From contig CALOFW010000024.1 of assembly GCA_942492715.1 (NCBI GenBank), positions 1 through 64,000 of the forward strand: a DNA stretch of 64,000 nt, in the 5' to 3' direction. The stretch is from Sva-07 sp942492715 (GTDB lineage Bacteria; Actinomycetota; Acidimicrobiia; Acidimicrobiales; Ilumatobacteraceae). A program made the position numbers and the translations under genes. Position 1 is the stretch's first letter. Every line of letters starts with the position of its first letter. Positions 25,618 through 34,296 of the stretch are shown here, one piece after another. The notes below the pieces were generated by a model. That model was not told the origin of the DNA. It was given only the letters and a program-made list of their open reading frames with translations, and did no database searches.

Positions 25618-25740
25618 AGCCCGGCCATGCGAGCCCTCACGAGGAGCGATCATGCACCACGGCGTTCGCCGCCGGCACGACTGCCGGATCCACCCAGTGC
25701 CAGCTCCTGGTGGTGGCTGCCAATGCTAGCATCTGATGCC

Positions 25741-25947
25741 ATGACGACTCGGACGACGTTCACGATGGACGAGTCGCTCGCCGAGCAGGCACGACGCCTC
25801 GGCGTCAACGTCTCCGCCGCTGCGCGCGATGGCGTCGCCGCCGCCGTCCTGGCCGCCCAACTCGAACAGGACCGAGCCGCCTACCTCGCGAAGCCCGAAC
25901 GCATCGACGAGTTCTGGACCGGCGTCGAGGCCTGGGGCGACGAGTGA
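25741..25947 (+). CDS. CcdA-like antitoxin
   Basis: 68 residues. TTRTTFTMDESLAEQARRLG and VNVSAAARDGVAAAVLAAQL follow the CcdA/RHH pattern (strand, two helices), and the tail IDEFWTGVEAWGDE is the acidic, Trp-rich toxin-binding end. TAGCAT lies 8 nt upstream of ATG 25741 with no ribosome-binding site. Its stop overlaps the toxin GTG (GTGA). Confidence 0.8.
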   Translation: MTTRTTFTMDESLAEQARRLGVNVSAAARDGVAAAVLAAQLEQDRAAYLAKPERIDEFWTGVEAWGDE

Positions 25948-26252
25948 ACCGCGGCGACGTCTGGCTCGCCGAGGTCGGACGCAAGCGCCGTCCCGTGGTG
26001 GTCATCACTCGCACCGAAGTGCTCGACGTCCGCTCGCTCGTCACCGTCGCCGAGATCTCCACCTCGAGCCGAGGGCTCGCCGCCGAGGTCGCGATCGATC
26101 ACGTCGCGGCCGGCCTCGACCGGGACTGCGTCGTCAACGCCGACGGGCTCCACACCGTCGCCCAGTCGACACTCACCACCCGGGTCGGCCAGCTCGACGA
26201 CCCCACGCTCTCGCGTGTGTGCGCTGCGGTGAAGTACGCGCTCGGCTGCTGA
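25944..26252 (+). CDS. MazF/CcdB-like toxin
   Basis: 102 residues from GTG 25944: NRGDVWLAEVGRKRRPVVVI, TVAEISTSSRGLAAEVAIDH, CVVNADGLHTVAQSTLTTRV and GQLDDPTLSRVCAAVKYALG. The GDVWLAE and RPVVVI motifs place it in the MazF/PemK fold rather than true CcdB gyrase poisons, so it is probably an mRNA interferase despite its CcdA-like partner. 4-bp overlap with the antitoxin. Confidence 0.82.
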   Translation: MNRGDVWLAEVGRKRRPVVVITRTEVLDVRSLVTVAEISTSSRGLAAEVAIDHVAAGLDRDCVVNADGLHTVAQSTLTTRVGQLDDPTLSRVCAAVKYALGC

Positions 26253-26275
26253 GCGCACAGCGGACGCATCACCAC

Positions 26276-26326
26276 ATTTGCGTTGCGTTCCGGGTGAGCC
26301 GCCCCACCCGAATCCTCACGCAAACG
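26276..26326 (+). repeat. 51-bp palindromic repeat (PR51), copy 1
   Basis: First of eight copies in the window. Ends ATTTGCGT / ACGCAAACG form the outer stem; the core reads GGGTGAGCCGCCCCACCCG. It lies between convergent genes (a toxin and a lipoprotein), so it could act as a terminator there. See the finding on this family. Confidence 0.7.
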
Positions 26327-26340
26327 TGGAGGGGCGGGGG

Positions 26341-27325
26341 TCACGTCGGGCAGGTGACGACGGCGGTTCCCTCGGCTTCCTCACTCAGGTCGGGATCACT
26401 GTCGGATGTGTGCTCGAAGGTGCCCGTGTACGTCACGGTGGAGCCGTCGAACGAGAGCCCGTCGGCGCTGCCGCTCGCCGTCGAGATCACACTGGACCAT
26501 CGGTCGTCACCATCGATCACGTACACGCCGCCGATGACACCGTCGCCGTCGGGTCGCACGTCGAACTGCAGCTGGCGATTCTCGGTGGCGAGGTAGTTGA
26601 TCGTGATGTCGATCGAGTCGGGCGCAGCCACCTGGCAGGTCGTGCTGTCGGCCGCGAACAGCGGGAACGTGAACGCCTCGCCCGCGACCTCGAAGCTGGC
26701 CGGTTCGATGCCGCAGTTGACCGCGACGGTGACCTCCACCGTCGGAGTGTCCATCTCGCCTTCCGACATCGCGATCCGGTCCTGGCGCACGCCTGTGCCC
26801 ACGTAGCTGAGCGTGTTGGCGTCGTTGTCGATACCGAGCTCGCCATCGAACGGCTGGGCGCTGTACTGGATCCAGCTGTCGGCGTCGCCCTCGTCGGAGT
26901 CGGCGGTGAACCGGCCGATCCAGCCGTCGTCGACCCGGTCGGCGTTGAGGGTCATCGAGCCGAACTCGCTGGTGACCGCGAGCGCGATCACGTCGTCGGA
27001 GAAGGTGCAGTTGAACGAGCCGCCGGCTTCGTTGGCGGTGTGGTCGATCGTGCGCCCGTCGACCGTGACCACGGCGTGGCCCGGTTCGGCCGACACGGTG
27101 ACCGGTCCTGCAGCGAGCGCTCCGGGGACGGCCTCCATGCCACCCGAGTCGTCACCCGTGGCGTCGTCACCGCCGGTCGCGTCGCCGACTGCGGCGTCGT
27201 CCGTCGACCTGGTCGAACGGCGAACCGTCACCGACGTCGAGTCCGCCGCCACCACATCCGGCCTGCAGTGCGGCCGAGCCCACGATGGCGAGTACCGCCC
27301 ATGTGCCTGCGCGAGTGCGTTGCAT
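26341..27325 (-). pseudogene. Lipoprotein (frameshifted after the signal region)
   Basis: MQRTRAGTWAVLAIVGSAAL followed by the lipobox LQAGCGG is read in one frame from ATG 27325; near 27200 one base must be skipped to enter the frame of the mature protein (DDAAVGDATGGDDATGDDSG, then VTVSAEPGHAVVTVDGRTID, ending AEGTAVVTCPT). The mature part is beta-rich with pairs of cysteines (FNCTF, VNCGIEP, TTCQVA, VVTCPT), similar to secreted lipoprotein antigens of unknown role. The break may be a sequence error because the rest is intact. Confidence 0.65.
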
Positions 27326-27485
27326 CGGCGCCCCCTTTCCCCTCGTCGGAGCGTGCCCCGCCTGCGACCGTACCGAACACGCCATGCAGGGTCAACGGCC
27401 GATCGACGAGCGGGATCCCCGACGCCGTCACGTTCGGCGTCGCCGTCTCGTCCCGCCTCGGCCGACGATCCCATAGCCTCGCCCC

Positions 27486-28451
27486 ATGCGGATCATCGTC
27501 GTCGGAGCCGGAGCGGTCGGCGGGGTCGTCGCTGCCAACCTCGCACTGGCGGGTATGCCGGTGGTCGCCGTCGCCCGCGGCGAGCACGCCCGGGTGATGC
27601 GCGAGTCCGGGCTGCGCTACGAGTCGCCCACCGGCACCCGGATCGTCGACCTGCCCGTCGCCACGTCGGTCGGCGAGATCGACGTCACCGACGACGACGT
27701 GTTCATGCTCGGCGTCAAGAGCCAGGACACCGTCGGCGTGCTGAACGACCTCCGCGCCGCCGGCGTCACCGACCAGCCGATCGTGTGCATGCAGAACGGC
27801 GTCGCCAACGAACGCCAGGCGCTGCGCCTGTTCCCGAACGTGTACGGCATGGTCGTCATGCTCCCCGCCGACCACCTCGCCCCCGGCGTCGTGCGGGTCT
27901 GGACCGCACCGAGCTCCGGGCTCCTCGACGTCGGCCGCTACCCGCACGGCGTCGACGACCTGAGCGTGCAGCTCGCCGCCACGCTCGAAGCGGCGACGTT
28001 CGGCTCGATCCCGCGCGCCGACATCATGAGCTGGAAGTACCGCAAGCTGCTGATGAACCTCGGCAACGCCGTCGAAGCGGTGTGCGGCCGGGACGCACGC
28101 CTCGGCGAGATGGTGCGGGCCGAAGGCGAGGCGGTGCTCGCCGCGGCAGGGATCACGGTGGTCAGCACCGAGGAGGACCTGGCCCGCCGCGGCGACGCGT
28201 TGAAGATCCAGCCCGTCGGCGACGAACCACACCGCGCCGGAGGATCGTCGTGGCAGAGCCTGCAACGCGGCACCGGCACGATCGAGACCGACTACCTCAC
28301 CGGCGAGATCGTGCTGCTCGGCCGACTCCACGGCGTCCCGACCCCCGCCAATCAGGCGCTGCAGCAGGCCGCCGCCGAGATGGCCCGCACCGGCGAAGCC
28401 CCGGCCTCACGCACCGTCGACGACGTGTTCAGATCGATCGACGCGGCCTGA
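27486..28451 (+). CDS. Ketopantoate reductase-family protein (ApbA/PanE-like)
   Basis: 321 residues. MRIIVVGAGAVGGVVAANLA is the NADPH-binding loop; VFMLGVKSQDT carries the conserved Lys region and MQNGVANER the substrate-site Asn. The C-terminal helical domain has WKYRKLLMNLGNAVEAVCG (the catalytic Lys/Asn helix) and GTGTIETDYLTGEIV with VPTPANQAL, matching the PanE consensus. It may reduce 2-dehydropantoate for CoA synthesis, but many family members act on other substrates, so no symbol is assigned. TAGCCT lies exactly 6 nt upstream, pointing to a leaderless mRNA. Confidence 0.85.
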   Translation: MRIIVVGAGAVGGVVAANLALAGMPVVAVARGEHARVMRESGLRYESPTGTRIVDLPVATSVGEIDVTDDDVFMLGVKSQDTVGVLNDLRAAGVTDQPIVCMQNGVANERQALRLFPNVYGMVVMLPADHLAPGVVRVWTAPSSGLLDVGRYPHGVDDLSVQLAATLEAATFGSIPRADIMSWKYRKLLMNLGNAVEAVCGRDARLGEMVRAEGEAVLAAAGITVVSTEEDLARRGDALKIQPVGDEPHRAGGSSWQSLQRGTGTIETDYLTGEIVLLGRLHGVPTPANQALQQAAAEMARTGEAPASRTVDDVFRSIDAA

Positions 28452-28464
28452 CACCCGTTCGGCG

Positions 28465-28929
28465 ATGAGCGAGACTGACTCGGTGCTCGCCCGCTCCGCC
28501 ATCGTGTTCGTCATCGTCGGGGCGACGGCCGTCGCAGCGTGCGGCGACGACGCTGCGTCAGGACCGACCCCGTCATCCGCATCCGCCCCGCCCTCGACGA
28601 GCCTCGGGACCAGCGCCGACGAGCAGGCATTTCCCGACATCCTCGACGTCGCCGTCTCCGCCGAGGACGACGCGTTCCGGTTCGACGTCACCGTTTCGTC
28701 GCCGTACGACACGCCCGAGCGCTACGCCGACGCGTGGCGGATCGTCGCCCCGGACGGCACCGAGCTCGGCGTGCGCGAACTCACCCACGACCACGCCGCG
28801 GAGCAGCCGTTCACCCGGTCGCTCACCGACGTCGCGATCCCGCCCGACGTGACGGAGGTGACCATCGAGGGACGCGATCTGGTCAACGGCTGGGGCGGCG
28901 CCACGATGACCGTGACGATCGAACGCTGA
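28465..28929 (+). CDS. Small lipoprotein
   Basis: 154 residues. A hydrophobic helix ending AVAACGDDAA is a lipobox; a Ser/Pro/Thr linker follows. The mature region (DILDVAVSAEDDAFRFDVTV, then DTPERYADAWRIVAPDG and VTEVTIEGRDLVNGWGGATM) is a single beta-sandwich-like domain. No family assigned. It ends in a short tandem repeat that includes its stop codon. Confidence 0.65.
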   Translation: MSETDSVLARSAIVFVIVGATAVAACGDDAASGPTPSSASAPPSTSLGTSADEQAFPDILDVAVSAEDDAFRFDVTVSSPYDTPERYADAWRIVAPDGTELGVRELTHDHAAEQPFTRSLTDVAIPPDVTEVTIEGRDLVNGWGGATMTVTIER

Positions 28930-28964
28930 CGATCGAACGCTCGAACGCTGACGATCGAACGCTG
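28915..28964 (+). repeat. Tandem repeat across a stop codon
   Basis: ACGATCGAACGCTG occurs at 28915, 28929 (with an added partial CGAACGCTG) and 28951. The first unit contains the lipoprotein stop codon. Looks like slippage in untranslated sequence. Confidence 0.6.
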
Positions 28965-28971
28965 AGGTCGG

Positions 28972-29820
28972 CTACCGCGCGTCGGCGAGGGGCGTCGCGT
29001 CGGGCGGGATGCGCAGCGCGGTCATCTGCGTCGACTGCATCACGAGACGATCCTCGCTGTCCCACGCTTCGCAGATCTCGTCGGCGTAGCCATCGTGGAT
29101 CACCTGCACACGGAACCGCAGCCGCAACGGCCCCGGCACCGGGATCGCACGGTTGTAGACCGTGATCGCCAGCGTCGGCACCCACCCCGTCTGCACCACC
29201 CCGAACGTCGCCGGCGGCATCACGTCCGACGCGTAGAGCAACCCGACGGTGTCGAACACGTCGTCGACCTCGTCACGCAGATACGACCGGAACTCGCCAC
29301 CGCCGACCGCCGTCGGCCCGTCGGGCGTCATCTTGAAGCCCGCGTCGGGGTCGAACCGCAACGAGATGCCGCGCTCGTCGGACATCGGCGACTGCGCCAG
29401 GCCCTCGAGCGCGGGGAACGGGCACGGGGCGATCTCGCCCCAGAACGGCGCGGTCGCCTCGTGCAGCGTCCCGAGCGTGAACTGCGCACGCACCCCACGG
29501 ACGCCGTCGACACCGATCGTCGCGTTGACCTGGCTGGCGGTCTTGCCGACCCGGTCGACCTCGGTGACGATCTGCGCCGGGCCGAGGTCGGGCGACGACA
29601 GGAACTGCGCCGACGCGGAGATGACGTGCTCGTGCGTCGAGCCGGCCTCCCGCGCAGCGTCGAGCGCCGCCCGACCGAGACAGGCGAGCATGTAGCCGCC
29701 GTTCGGCTTCGAGCCCATGATCGCGTACTCGTCGACGAGCTCGACGTCGTAGTGCCGGCGCCCGACATCGTCGTGGCCGCGTGGAACGATCGAGGTCGCC
29801 GCTTCGAAGGTGGTGGGCAT
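28972..29820 (-). CDS. Acyl-CoA thioesterase family protein (double hotdog)
   Basis: 282 residues from ATG 29820. Two hotdog-fold halves: GRRHYDVELVDEYAIMGSKP with NGGYMLACLGRAALDAA in the first, and RSYLRDEVDDVFDTVGLLYA with VPTLAITVYNRAIPVPGPLR in the second, ending in RLVMQSTQMTALRIP. This is the TesB-like/acyl-CoA thioesterase layout, expected to hydrolyse acyl-CoA esters. The NGGY motif is the usual central helix start. No operon partners. Confidence 0.85.
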   Translation of the reverse strand: MPTTFEAATSIVPRGHDDVGRRHYDVELVDEYAIMGSKPNGGYMLACLGRAALDAAREAGSTHEHVISASAQFLSSPDLGPAQIVTEVDRVGKTASQVNATIGVDGVRGVRAQFTLGTLHEATAPFWGEIAPCPFPALEGLAQSPMSDERGISLRFDPDAGFKMTPDGPTAVGGGEFRSYLRDEVDDVFDTVGLLYASDVMPPATFGVVQTGWVPTLAITVYNRAIPVPGPLRLRFRVQVIHDGYADEICEAWDSEDRLVMQSTQMTALRIPPDATPLADAR

Positions 29821-29977
29821 CGGAATCCTTGGAAGGTGGGGGTCGGGATCGTGCGCCGCCGCGCCACGATCGCACGAGGGTAGCGACGAGACGCCGCGCC
29901 GGTCAGATCGCACGACCGCTCGGGGCGACACTGCGCCGGGGCCGCCAGCGGGCGCGTTGCGAGCACCGAATTCCGGT

Positions 29978-31159
29978 TCAGCGGAGCTGGTCGGCGATCG
30001 CGTCGGCCACGGTGTGGGCGTCACGGTCGATCGCCCAGAGCGTTCCCGTCAGCGGGACACGGAAGCCCACGAACCCGAGGCCCGGCCGGGGCACGGCGTC
30101 GGTCGGACGACCGTCGTCGTCGAGCACGCCGAGGTGACCCACGAGCGACTCCAGCGCGGTCCGATAGCCGGTCGCAGCGATCACGTGGTCGACCTCCACG
30201 TGGCTTCCGTCGACCAGTCGTGCGCCCGCCGCGTCGAGGTCGGCAACGGCGTCGACCACCCGCACTCGACCGGACCGGATCAACTCGACGATGCCGTCCG
30301 CCGTCATCGGCTCCTTGCACTCGCCGAGCAACTGCATCATCGGCCGTTCCGGCTCCGGGAGATAGTCGCGCGGGCCGTAGATCCCGCGCTCGAGCCACGG
30401 CACGATCCGATCCAACCACGCGTCCGGTAGCACCTCACCGGCCGGCGCGAACGGAGTGGAGGGCACGCCCACGACCTCGCGGGGCAGCACCTGCGGAGCG
30501 CTCCGCACCGCCCACGTGACGTCGACGCCGGCGCCGGCGAGGTCGACGCAGATCTCACCACCGGAACTGCCGGCGCCGACCACGAGCACCCGTGCGTCCA
30601 TGTGGTCGTCGGGACTGCGGTAGTCCGCTGCGTGCAGGAACCTGCCCGAGAACCGTTCGACTCCCGGCCACGACGGCATCTTCGGCGCACGGGAAGCCCC
30701 GGTCGCCACGACGACGGCATCGACGCGCCGATCTCCCGACGGACCGGCCACCTCCCACCTCCGTCCGGTGGGCTCGATCGTCGACACCTCCGCGTCAGCA
30801 CCCAATTGGCACTCCAGTCGGTGATGAGCTGCGTACCGTTCGAGGTAGGTCACGATGTCGTCGCGCCCGACCCAACGGCCCAGCGACCGTTCCATCCGAT
30901 ACCCCGGCAGGTCGGACATCCACCGCACCGTGTTCAAGCGCAGCGAGTCGTAGCGGTCGGCCCAGGACGAACCGATGCGCTCGTCGCGATCGAGCACGAT
31001 CGCCCTCACCTGCGCCCGGCGGAGCAGCGCCGCCGTCGCCAGACCGGCCGGCCCGGCGCCGATCACCGCCACCGTCGACGCATCGTCCGCCGGTAGCGGC
31101 GCGGCCCACGGCCGCACCCGCTCGACGAAACGTCTCGCCACGAGATCCGGTCGGTCCAC
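29978..31159 (-). CDS. Flavin-containing monooxygenase-like NAD(P)/FAD oxidoreductase
   Basis: 393 residues from GTG 31159. FAD motif VAVIGAGPAGLATAALLRRA, then DRDERIGSSWADRYDSLRLN, and NADPH motif VLVVGAGSSGGEICVDLAGA; the ATGYRT motif of this group appears near the end. These features place it with CzcO/YpeR-type monooxygenases that oxidise N, S or C-C bonds with O2. A second, related enzyme lies at 57430-58677. The N-terminal start is uncertain since upstream frame remains open. Confidence 0.85.
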   Translation of the reverse strand: MDRPDLVARRFVERVRPWAAPLPADDASTVAVIGAGPAGLATAALLRRAQVRAIVLDRDERIGSSWADRYDSLRLNTVRWMSDLPGYRMERSLGRWVGRDDIVTYLERYAAHHRLECQLGADAEVSTIEPTGRRWEVAGPSGDRRVDAVVVATGASRAPKMPSWPGVERFSGRFLHAADYRSPDDHMDARVLVVGAGSSGGEICVDLAGAGVDVTWAVRSAPQVLPREVVGVPSTPFAPAGEVLPDAWLDRIVPWLERGIYGPRDYLPEPERPMMQLLGECKEPMTADGIVELIRSGRVRVVDAVADLDAAGARLVDGSHVEVDHVIAATGYRTALESLVGHLGVLDDDGRPTDAVPRPGLGFVGFRVPLTGTLWAIDRDAHTVADAIADQLR

Positions 31160-31279
31160 GATGTCTCCGGACCCTACCTTCGCCCCGGTCCGTTGGTTCC
31201 GGGTGGATGCCGAGGGCTGCTGACGCCGAGTATCGCTGGACGACAGGCACGACCGGGCCCGGGGCGCGAGACTGAGACG

Positions 31280-31624
31280 ATGGCCTTCGGACAAGCATCG
31301 GGTCCGCCCGCGTCACACAGCCAGATGCGTGAGCTGACCGAGTTGCTGCACGCAGCAGGCCACTCGGACTTCAGAGACGCTCGCGGCCCGATGGGCTTCA
31401 CGCAGCGCCAGGCCAGTGGCAAGTTCACCCGTGACGAGGCCGACGAGTTCATCGCTGCGCTCCAGGAAGCGGCGGAGGGGGCTCCCGAGACCGAGACCGC
31501 ACCCGTGTCGGCCAGGCCGAAGCCGGCTCAGCGTGACCGTTCGCAAGCACAGCTGGAGAAGTTCTCCGACGAACAACTCGCCGCGGAGCTCCAACGCCGC
31601 GGCTGGGTGGTGATGGAACCCTGA
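31280..31624 (+). CDS. Hypothetical protein, 114 aa
   Basis: Starts MAFGQASGPPASHSQMRELT and contains LLHAAGHSDFRDARGPMGFT, QRQASGKFTRDEADEFIAAL, and a C-terminal SAP-like helix EKFSDEQLAAELQRRGWVVM. The first part has helical, tubular repeats seen in conserved small actinobacterial proteins; the central linker is Pro/Glu/Thr-rich. A role in nucleic-acid binding is possible from the SAP-like end but not shown. Divergent from the monooxygenase. Confidence 0.7.
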   Translation: MAFGQASGPPASHSQMRELTELLHAAGHSDFRDARGPMGFTQRQASGKFTRDEADEFIAALQEAAEGAPETETAPVSARPKPAQRDRSQAQLEKFSDEQLAAELQRRGWVVMEP

Positions 31625-31721
31625 CGGCCGGCGGCGCGATGGCGTCGCACACATGACCCCCCGGCAGCGAGATCTCGTTGCGTGCGCAACTCTGTCACAC
31701 CCCCTACGTACCGTTGGAGGC

Positions 31722-33242
31722 ATGAACACCGAGCTCCTCGACGAGGTCACCGGCCGGGTCGACCGGCCGATCGATCAGGTCGCCGACGAGCTGATCGATG
31801 CCACCGAGGCCGAGCTCGACGAGCGGATCCGCAGCCTCGAACTCCTGCGCCGTCGCGTCGACGCCGAGCTGGCGGTGACCGTTGCGGCGGCCGAACGGCG
31901 ACGGGTGTTCCTCGCCGACGGGCACCGCACGATGAAGGGCTACCTGCGCGCCACGTGCAACTGGTCGAACGCCGACATCGCCGGCGAGCGGCGCCTCGCG
32001 AAGGCCACCGACCACGTGCCCGGCCTCGCCGAGGCGCTCCACAGCGGCCGGGTCGGCACGGCGCAGGCGGCGGCGATCGCCCGGGTCGATCGCAACCCGA
32101 GGGTCCGTGACCGGCTCGTCGAGTTCGCACCCACCCTGCTCGAGCTCGCCGAACACCTCTGCCACGACGACTTCGTGCTCGCCCTGCAGCGCTTCGAGCT
32201 GCTCGCCGACACCGACGGCGCCCACCGCGACCGCGACGAACAACACGACCGTCGCAACGTCCACGTCACCACCGTCGGCGGGGCCCTCCACCTCGACGCC
32301 GCCGGGGGCGACGCGCTGGTCAACGACGAACTCGAAGCGATCTTCAACCGGTTCTGCGAGCACGAGTTCCGCCACGACACCGCAGCCCGGCGCGCCGAAC
32401 ACGGCGACGACGCGGCAGGCAAGCCGCTCGCCCGCACCCACCGGCAACGCAGCTACGACGCGTTCGTCAACCTGATGCGCCGCGCCAACGCCCACCTCGA
32501 CACCGTCGACGGCGCACCCGACGCATCCGGAACAGTCGTCGATGTCGTCACCGACGCCCGCACGTTCGGCCTGATCCTCGCCGACGCCGGGCTCGCACCC
32601 ACCGAGAACCTCACCGGAGCGCCGATCGACCCGTTCACCGGCCTTCCCGCCGGTGCTGAACGCGACCTCCTGCGCGACCTGCTCGCCGACCTCGACGCAT
32701 TCGCGTCGATGCGCTGCGAGACCAGCCGCGGCACACTGCTCCACCCGCACGACGTGCTGCGCGCCACGCTCGCCGGACACGTCCGCCGGGTCGTCGTCGA
32801 CGCACGCAGCGTCCCCATCGACATGGGCCGCAAACAACGACTCTTCACCGGCGCCGCCCGCGAGGCCGCCAAACTCCTCGCACGACGCTGCGACCACGCC
32901 GGCTGCGACCTCCCCGACGACTTCTGCGACGTCGACCACGTCACCGAATGGAACGATGGCGGACCCACCGACCAGGACAACGCCGGCATCGAATGCCAGC
33001 ACCACAACCACCTCAAACACCGACGACGCACCACCACCCGCCGCGGCGTCCACGGCCAGCGCTACACGATCCGACCCGACGGCAGCATCATCCTCCCCGT
33101 CGGCGCCCGGCCACCCACGTTCCCCACCGAAGCCGACGACGGAGACGACCCATCCGCCACCGCTGCCCGAGAAGCCATCGAGACCGCCGAATCGACACGA
33201 ATCGCCCGTGCACGCCTGCGGCGCCTCCGGCGCGCGGCATGA
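31722..33242 (+). CDS. DUF222/HNH endonuclease, 13E12 repeat family
   Basis: 506 residues from ATG 31722, preceded by TTGGAGG. The N-terminal DUF222 includes LLRRRVDAELAVTVAAAERR, GYLRATCNWSNADIAGERRL and ALHSGRVGTAQAAAIARVDR; the C-terminal HNH domain is RCDHAGCDLPDDFCDVDHVT with DNAGIECQHHNHLKH. The DVDHVTEW...H...NH residues are intact. Such genes are present in many copies in actinobacterial genomes and behave as dispersed, possibly mobile, elements. GC content is high in keeping with neighbours. Confidence 0.92.
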   Translation: MNTELLDEVTGRVDRPIDQVADELIDATEAELDERIRSLELLRRRVDAELAVTVAAAERRRVFLADGHRTMKGYLRATCNWSNADIAGERRLAKATDHVPGLAEALHSGRVGTAQAAAIARVDRNPRVRDRLVEFAPTLLELAEHLCHDDFVLALQRFELLADTDGAHRDRDEQHDRRNVHVTTVGGALHLDAAGGDALVNDELEAIFNRFCEHEFRHDTAARRAEHGDDAAGKPLARTHRQRSYDAFVNLMRRANAHLDTVDGAPDASGTVVDVVTDARTFGLILADAGLAPTENLTGAPIDPFTGLPAGAERDLLRDLLADLDAFASMRCETSRGTLLHPHDVLRATLAGHVRRVVVDARSVPIDMGRKQRLFTGAAREAAKLLARRCDHAGCDLPDDFCDVDHVTEWNDGGPTDQDNAGIECQHHNHLKHRRRTTTRRGVHGQRYTIRPDGSIILPVGARPPTFPTEADDGDDPSATAAREAIETAESTRIARARLRRLRRAA

Positions 33243-33349
33243 ACGAGCCGCTCGGCTGTTGAGTTCCCCACCCGAAGCTCGGCCCACCTCGCGCGCGGAA
33301 TGGATCGGCTGCGTCGTTTGTTGACCCCTCCGCCTCACCCGCGAGGATC

Positions 33350-33754
33350 ATGGCGATGCCCCACCCCACTCCCCCCAGCCGACGCGCGCGGCCCGGTGCT
33401 CCTGACCGGATCATCGTCAACGGGCTCGTCGTCGACGCCCACATCGGGGTGCACGACTTCGAGCGGGAGGCCACACAGCGCGTCCGGTTCGACATCGAGA
33501 TCGACACCGTCGACGACTACGCCGACCGCATGCGGGCCACCGGCGCCTACGTCTCCTACGCCGACGTCGTCGAGTTCGTCGAGGAGCGGGCCGCGTCCGG
33601 CGACCACGTCGAACTCGTCGAGACGTGGGCCGAGGACGTGGCGGCCTTCGCCCTGACCAACGAGCTCGCCCAGGCGGTGCGGGTCACGGTCCAGAAGCTC
33701 GACATCTTCGACGCCGCCGACGGCGTCGGCATCTCGATCGAGCGGTCGCGATGA
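33350..33754 (+). CDS. folB: Dihydroneopterin aldolase
   Basis: 134 residues. RIIVNGLVVDAHIGVHDFER has the catalytic-pocket region GxxxxGVxxxE; TQRVRFDIEIDTVDDYADRM, SYADVVEFVEERAA and VQKLDIFDAADGVGISIERS match FolB throughout (final KLxxxxA.GVGV). It converts dihydroneopterin to 6-hydroxymethyl-dihydropterin in folate synthesis. First gene of a three-gene operon; overlaps folK by 4 bp. The first ~18 residues are Pro/Arg-rich and may not be translated. Confidence 0.9.
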   Translation: MAMPHPTPPSRRARPGAPDRIIVNGLVVDAHIGVHDFEREATQRVRFDIEIDTVDDYADRMRATGAYVSYADVVEFVEERAASGDHVELVETWAEDVAAFALTNELAQAVRVTVQKLDIFDAADGVGISIERSR

Positions 33755-34296
33755 GCCAACCACCGACGCCGACGACCCGCTGCCTGATCGCGCTCGGCTC
33801 CAACCTCGGCGAGCGGCTGCAGAACCTGCGCGCGGGCGTGGCCGGGATCGAGGACGCCGACGGCATCGACGTCGTCGCCGTCTCGCCCCTCTACGAGACC
33901 GCGCCGGTCGGCGGGCCCGACGACCAGGGCCCGTACCTCAACGCCGCGCTCGTCGCCGACACGACCCTCGACGCCGCCGACGTCCTGGCGCTCCTGCACC
34001 GCATCGAAGCCGGGCAAGAGCGCCAGCGAACCGTGCACTGGGGACCGCGCACCCTCGACCTCGACCTGCTCGTGCACGGCGACTTCATCTCCGACACAGC
34101 CACGCTGGAGGTTCCCCACCCGCGGATGCACGAGCGCCGGTTCGTGATGGTCCCCGTGTGCGACGTCGCGCCGGACCTCGTCCACCCCCGCCTCGGCCGC
34201 ACGATGGGCGACCTCCTCGCCGACCTCCCCGTCGAGCCCGGCGACCTCACCGAACTCGACGACACCTGGCACACCGTGTCGGAAGGCAGCTCATGA
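33751..34296 (+). CDS. folK: 6-hydroxymethyl-7,8-dihydropterin pyrophosphokinase
   Basis: 181 residues. CLIALGSNLGERLQNLRAGV is the HPPK signature start, with VSPLYETAPVGGPDDQGPYL, HRIEAGQERQRTVHWGPRTL and DLDLLVHGDFIS containing the metal-binding DLDLL motif. It transfers pyrophosphate from ATP to hydroxymethyl-dihydropterin. ATGA overlap with folB at its start and with the folP-like gene at its end indicates tight translational coupling. Confidence 0.95.
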   Translation: MSQPPTPTTRCLIALGSNLGERLQNLRAGVAGIEDADGIDVVAVSPLYETAPVGGPDDQGPYLNAALVADTTLDAADVLALLHRIEAGQERQRTVHWGPRTLDLDLLVHGDFISDTATLEVPHPRMHERRFVMVPVCDVAPDLVHPRLGRTMGDLLADLPVEPGDLTELDDTWHTVSEGSS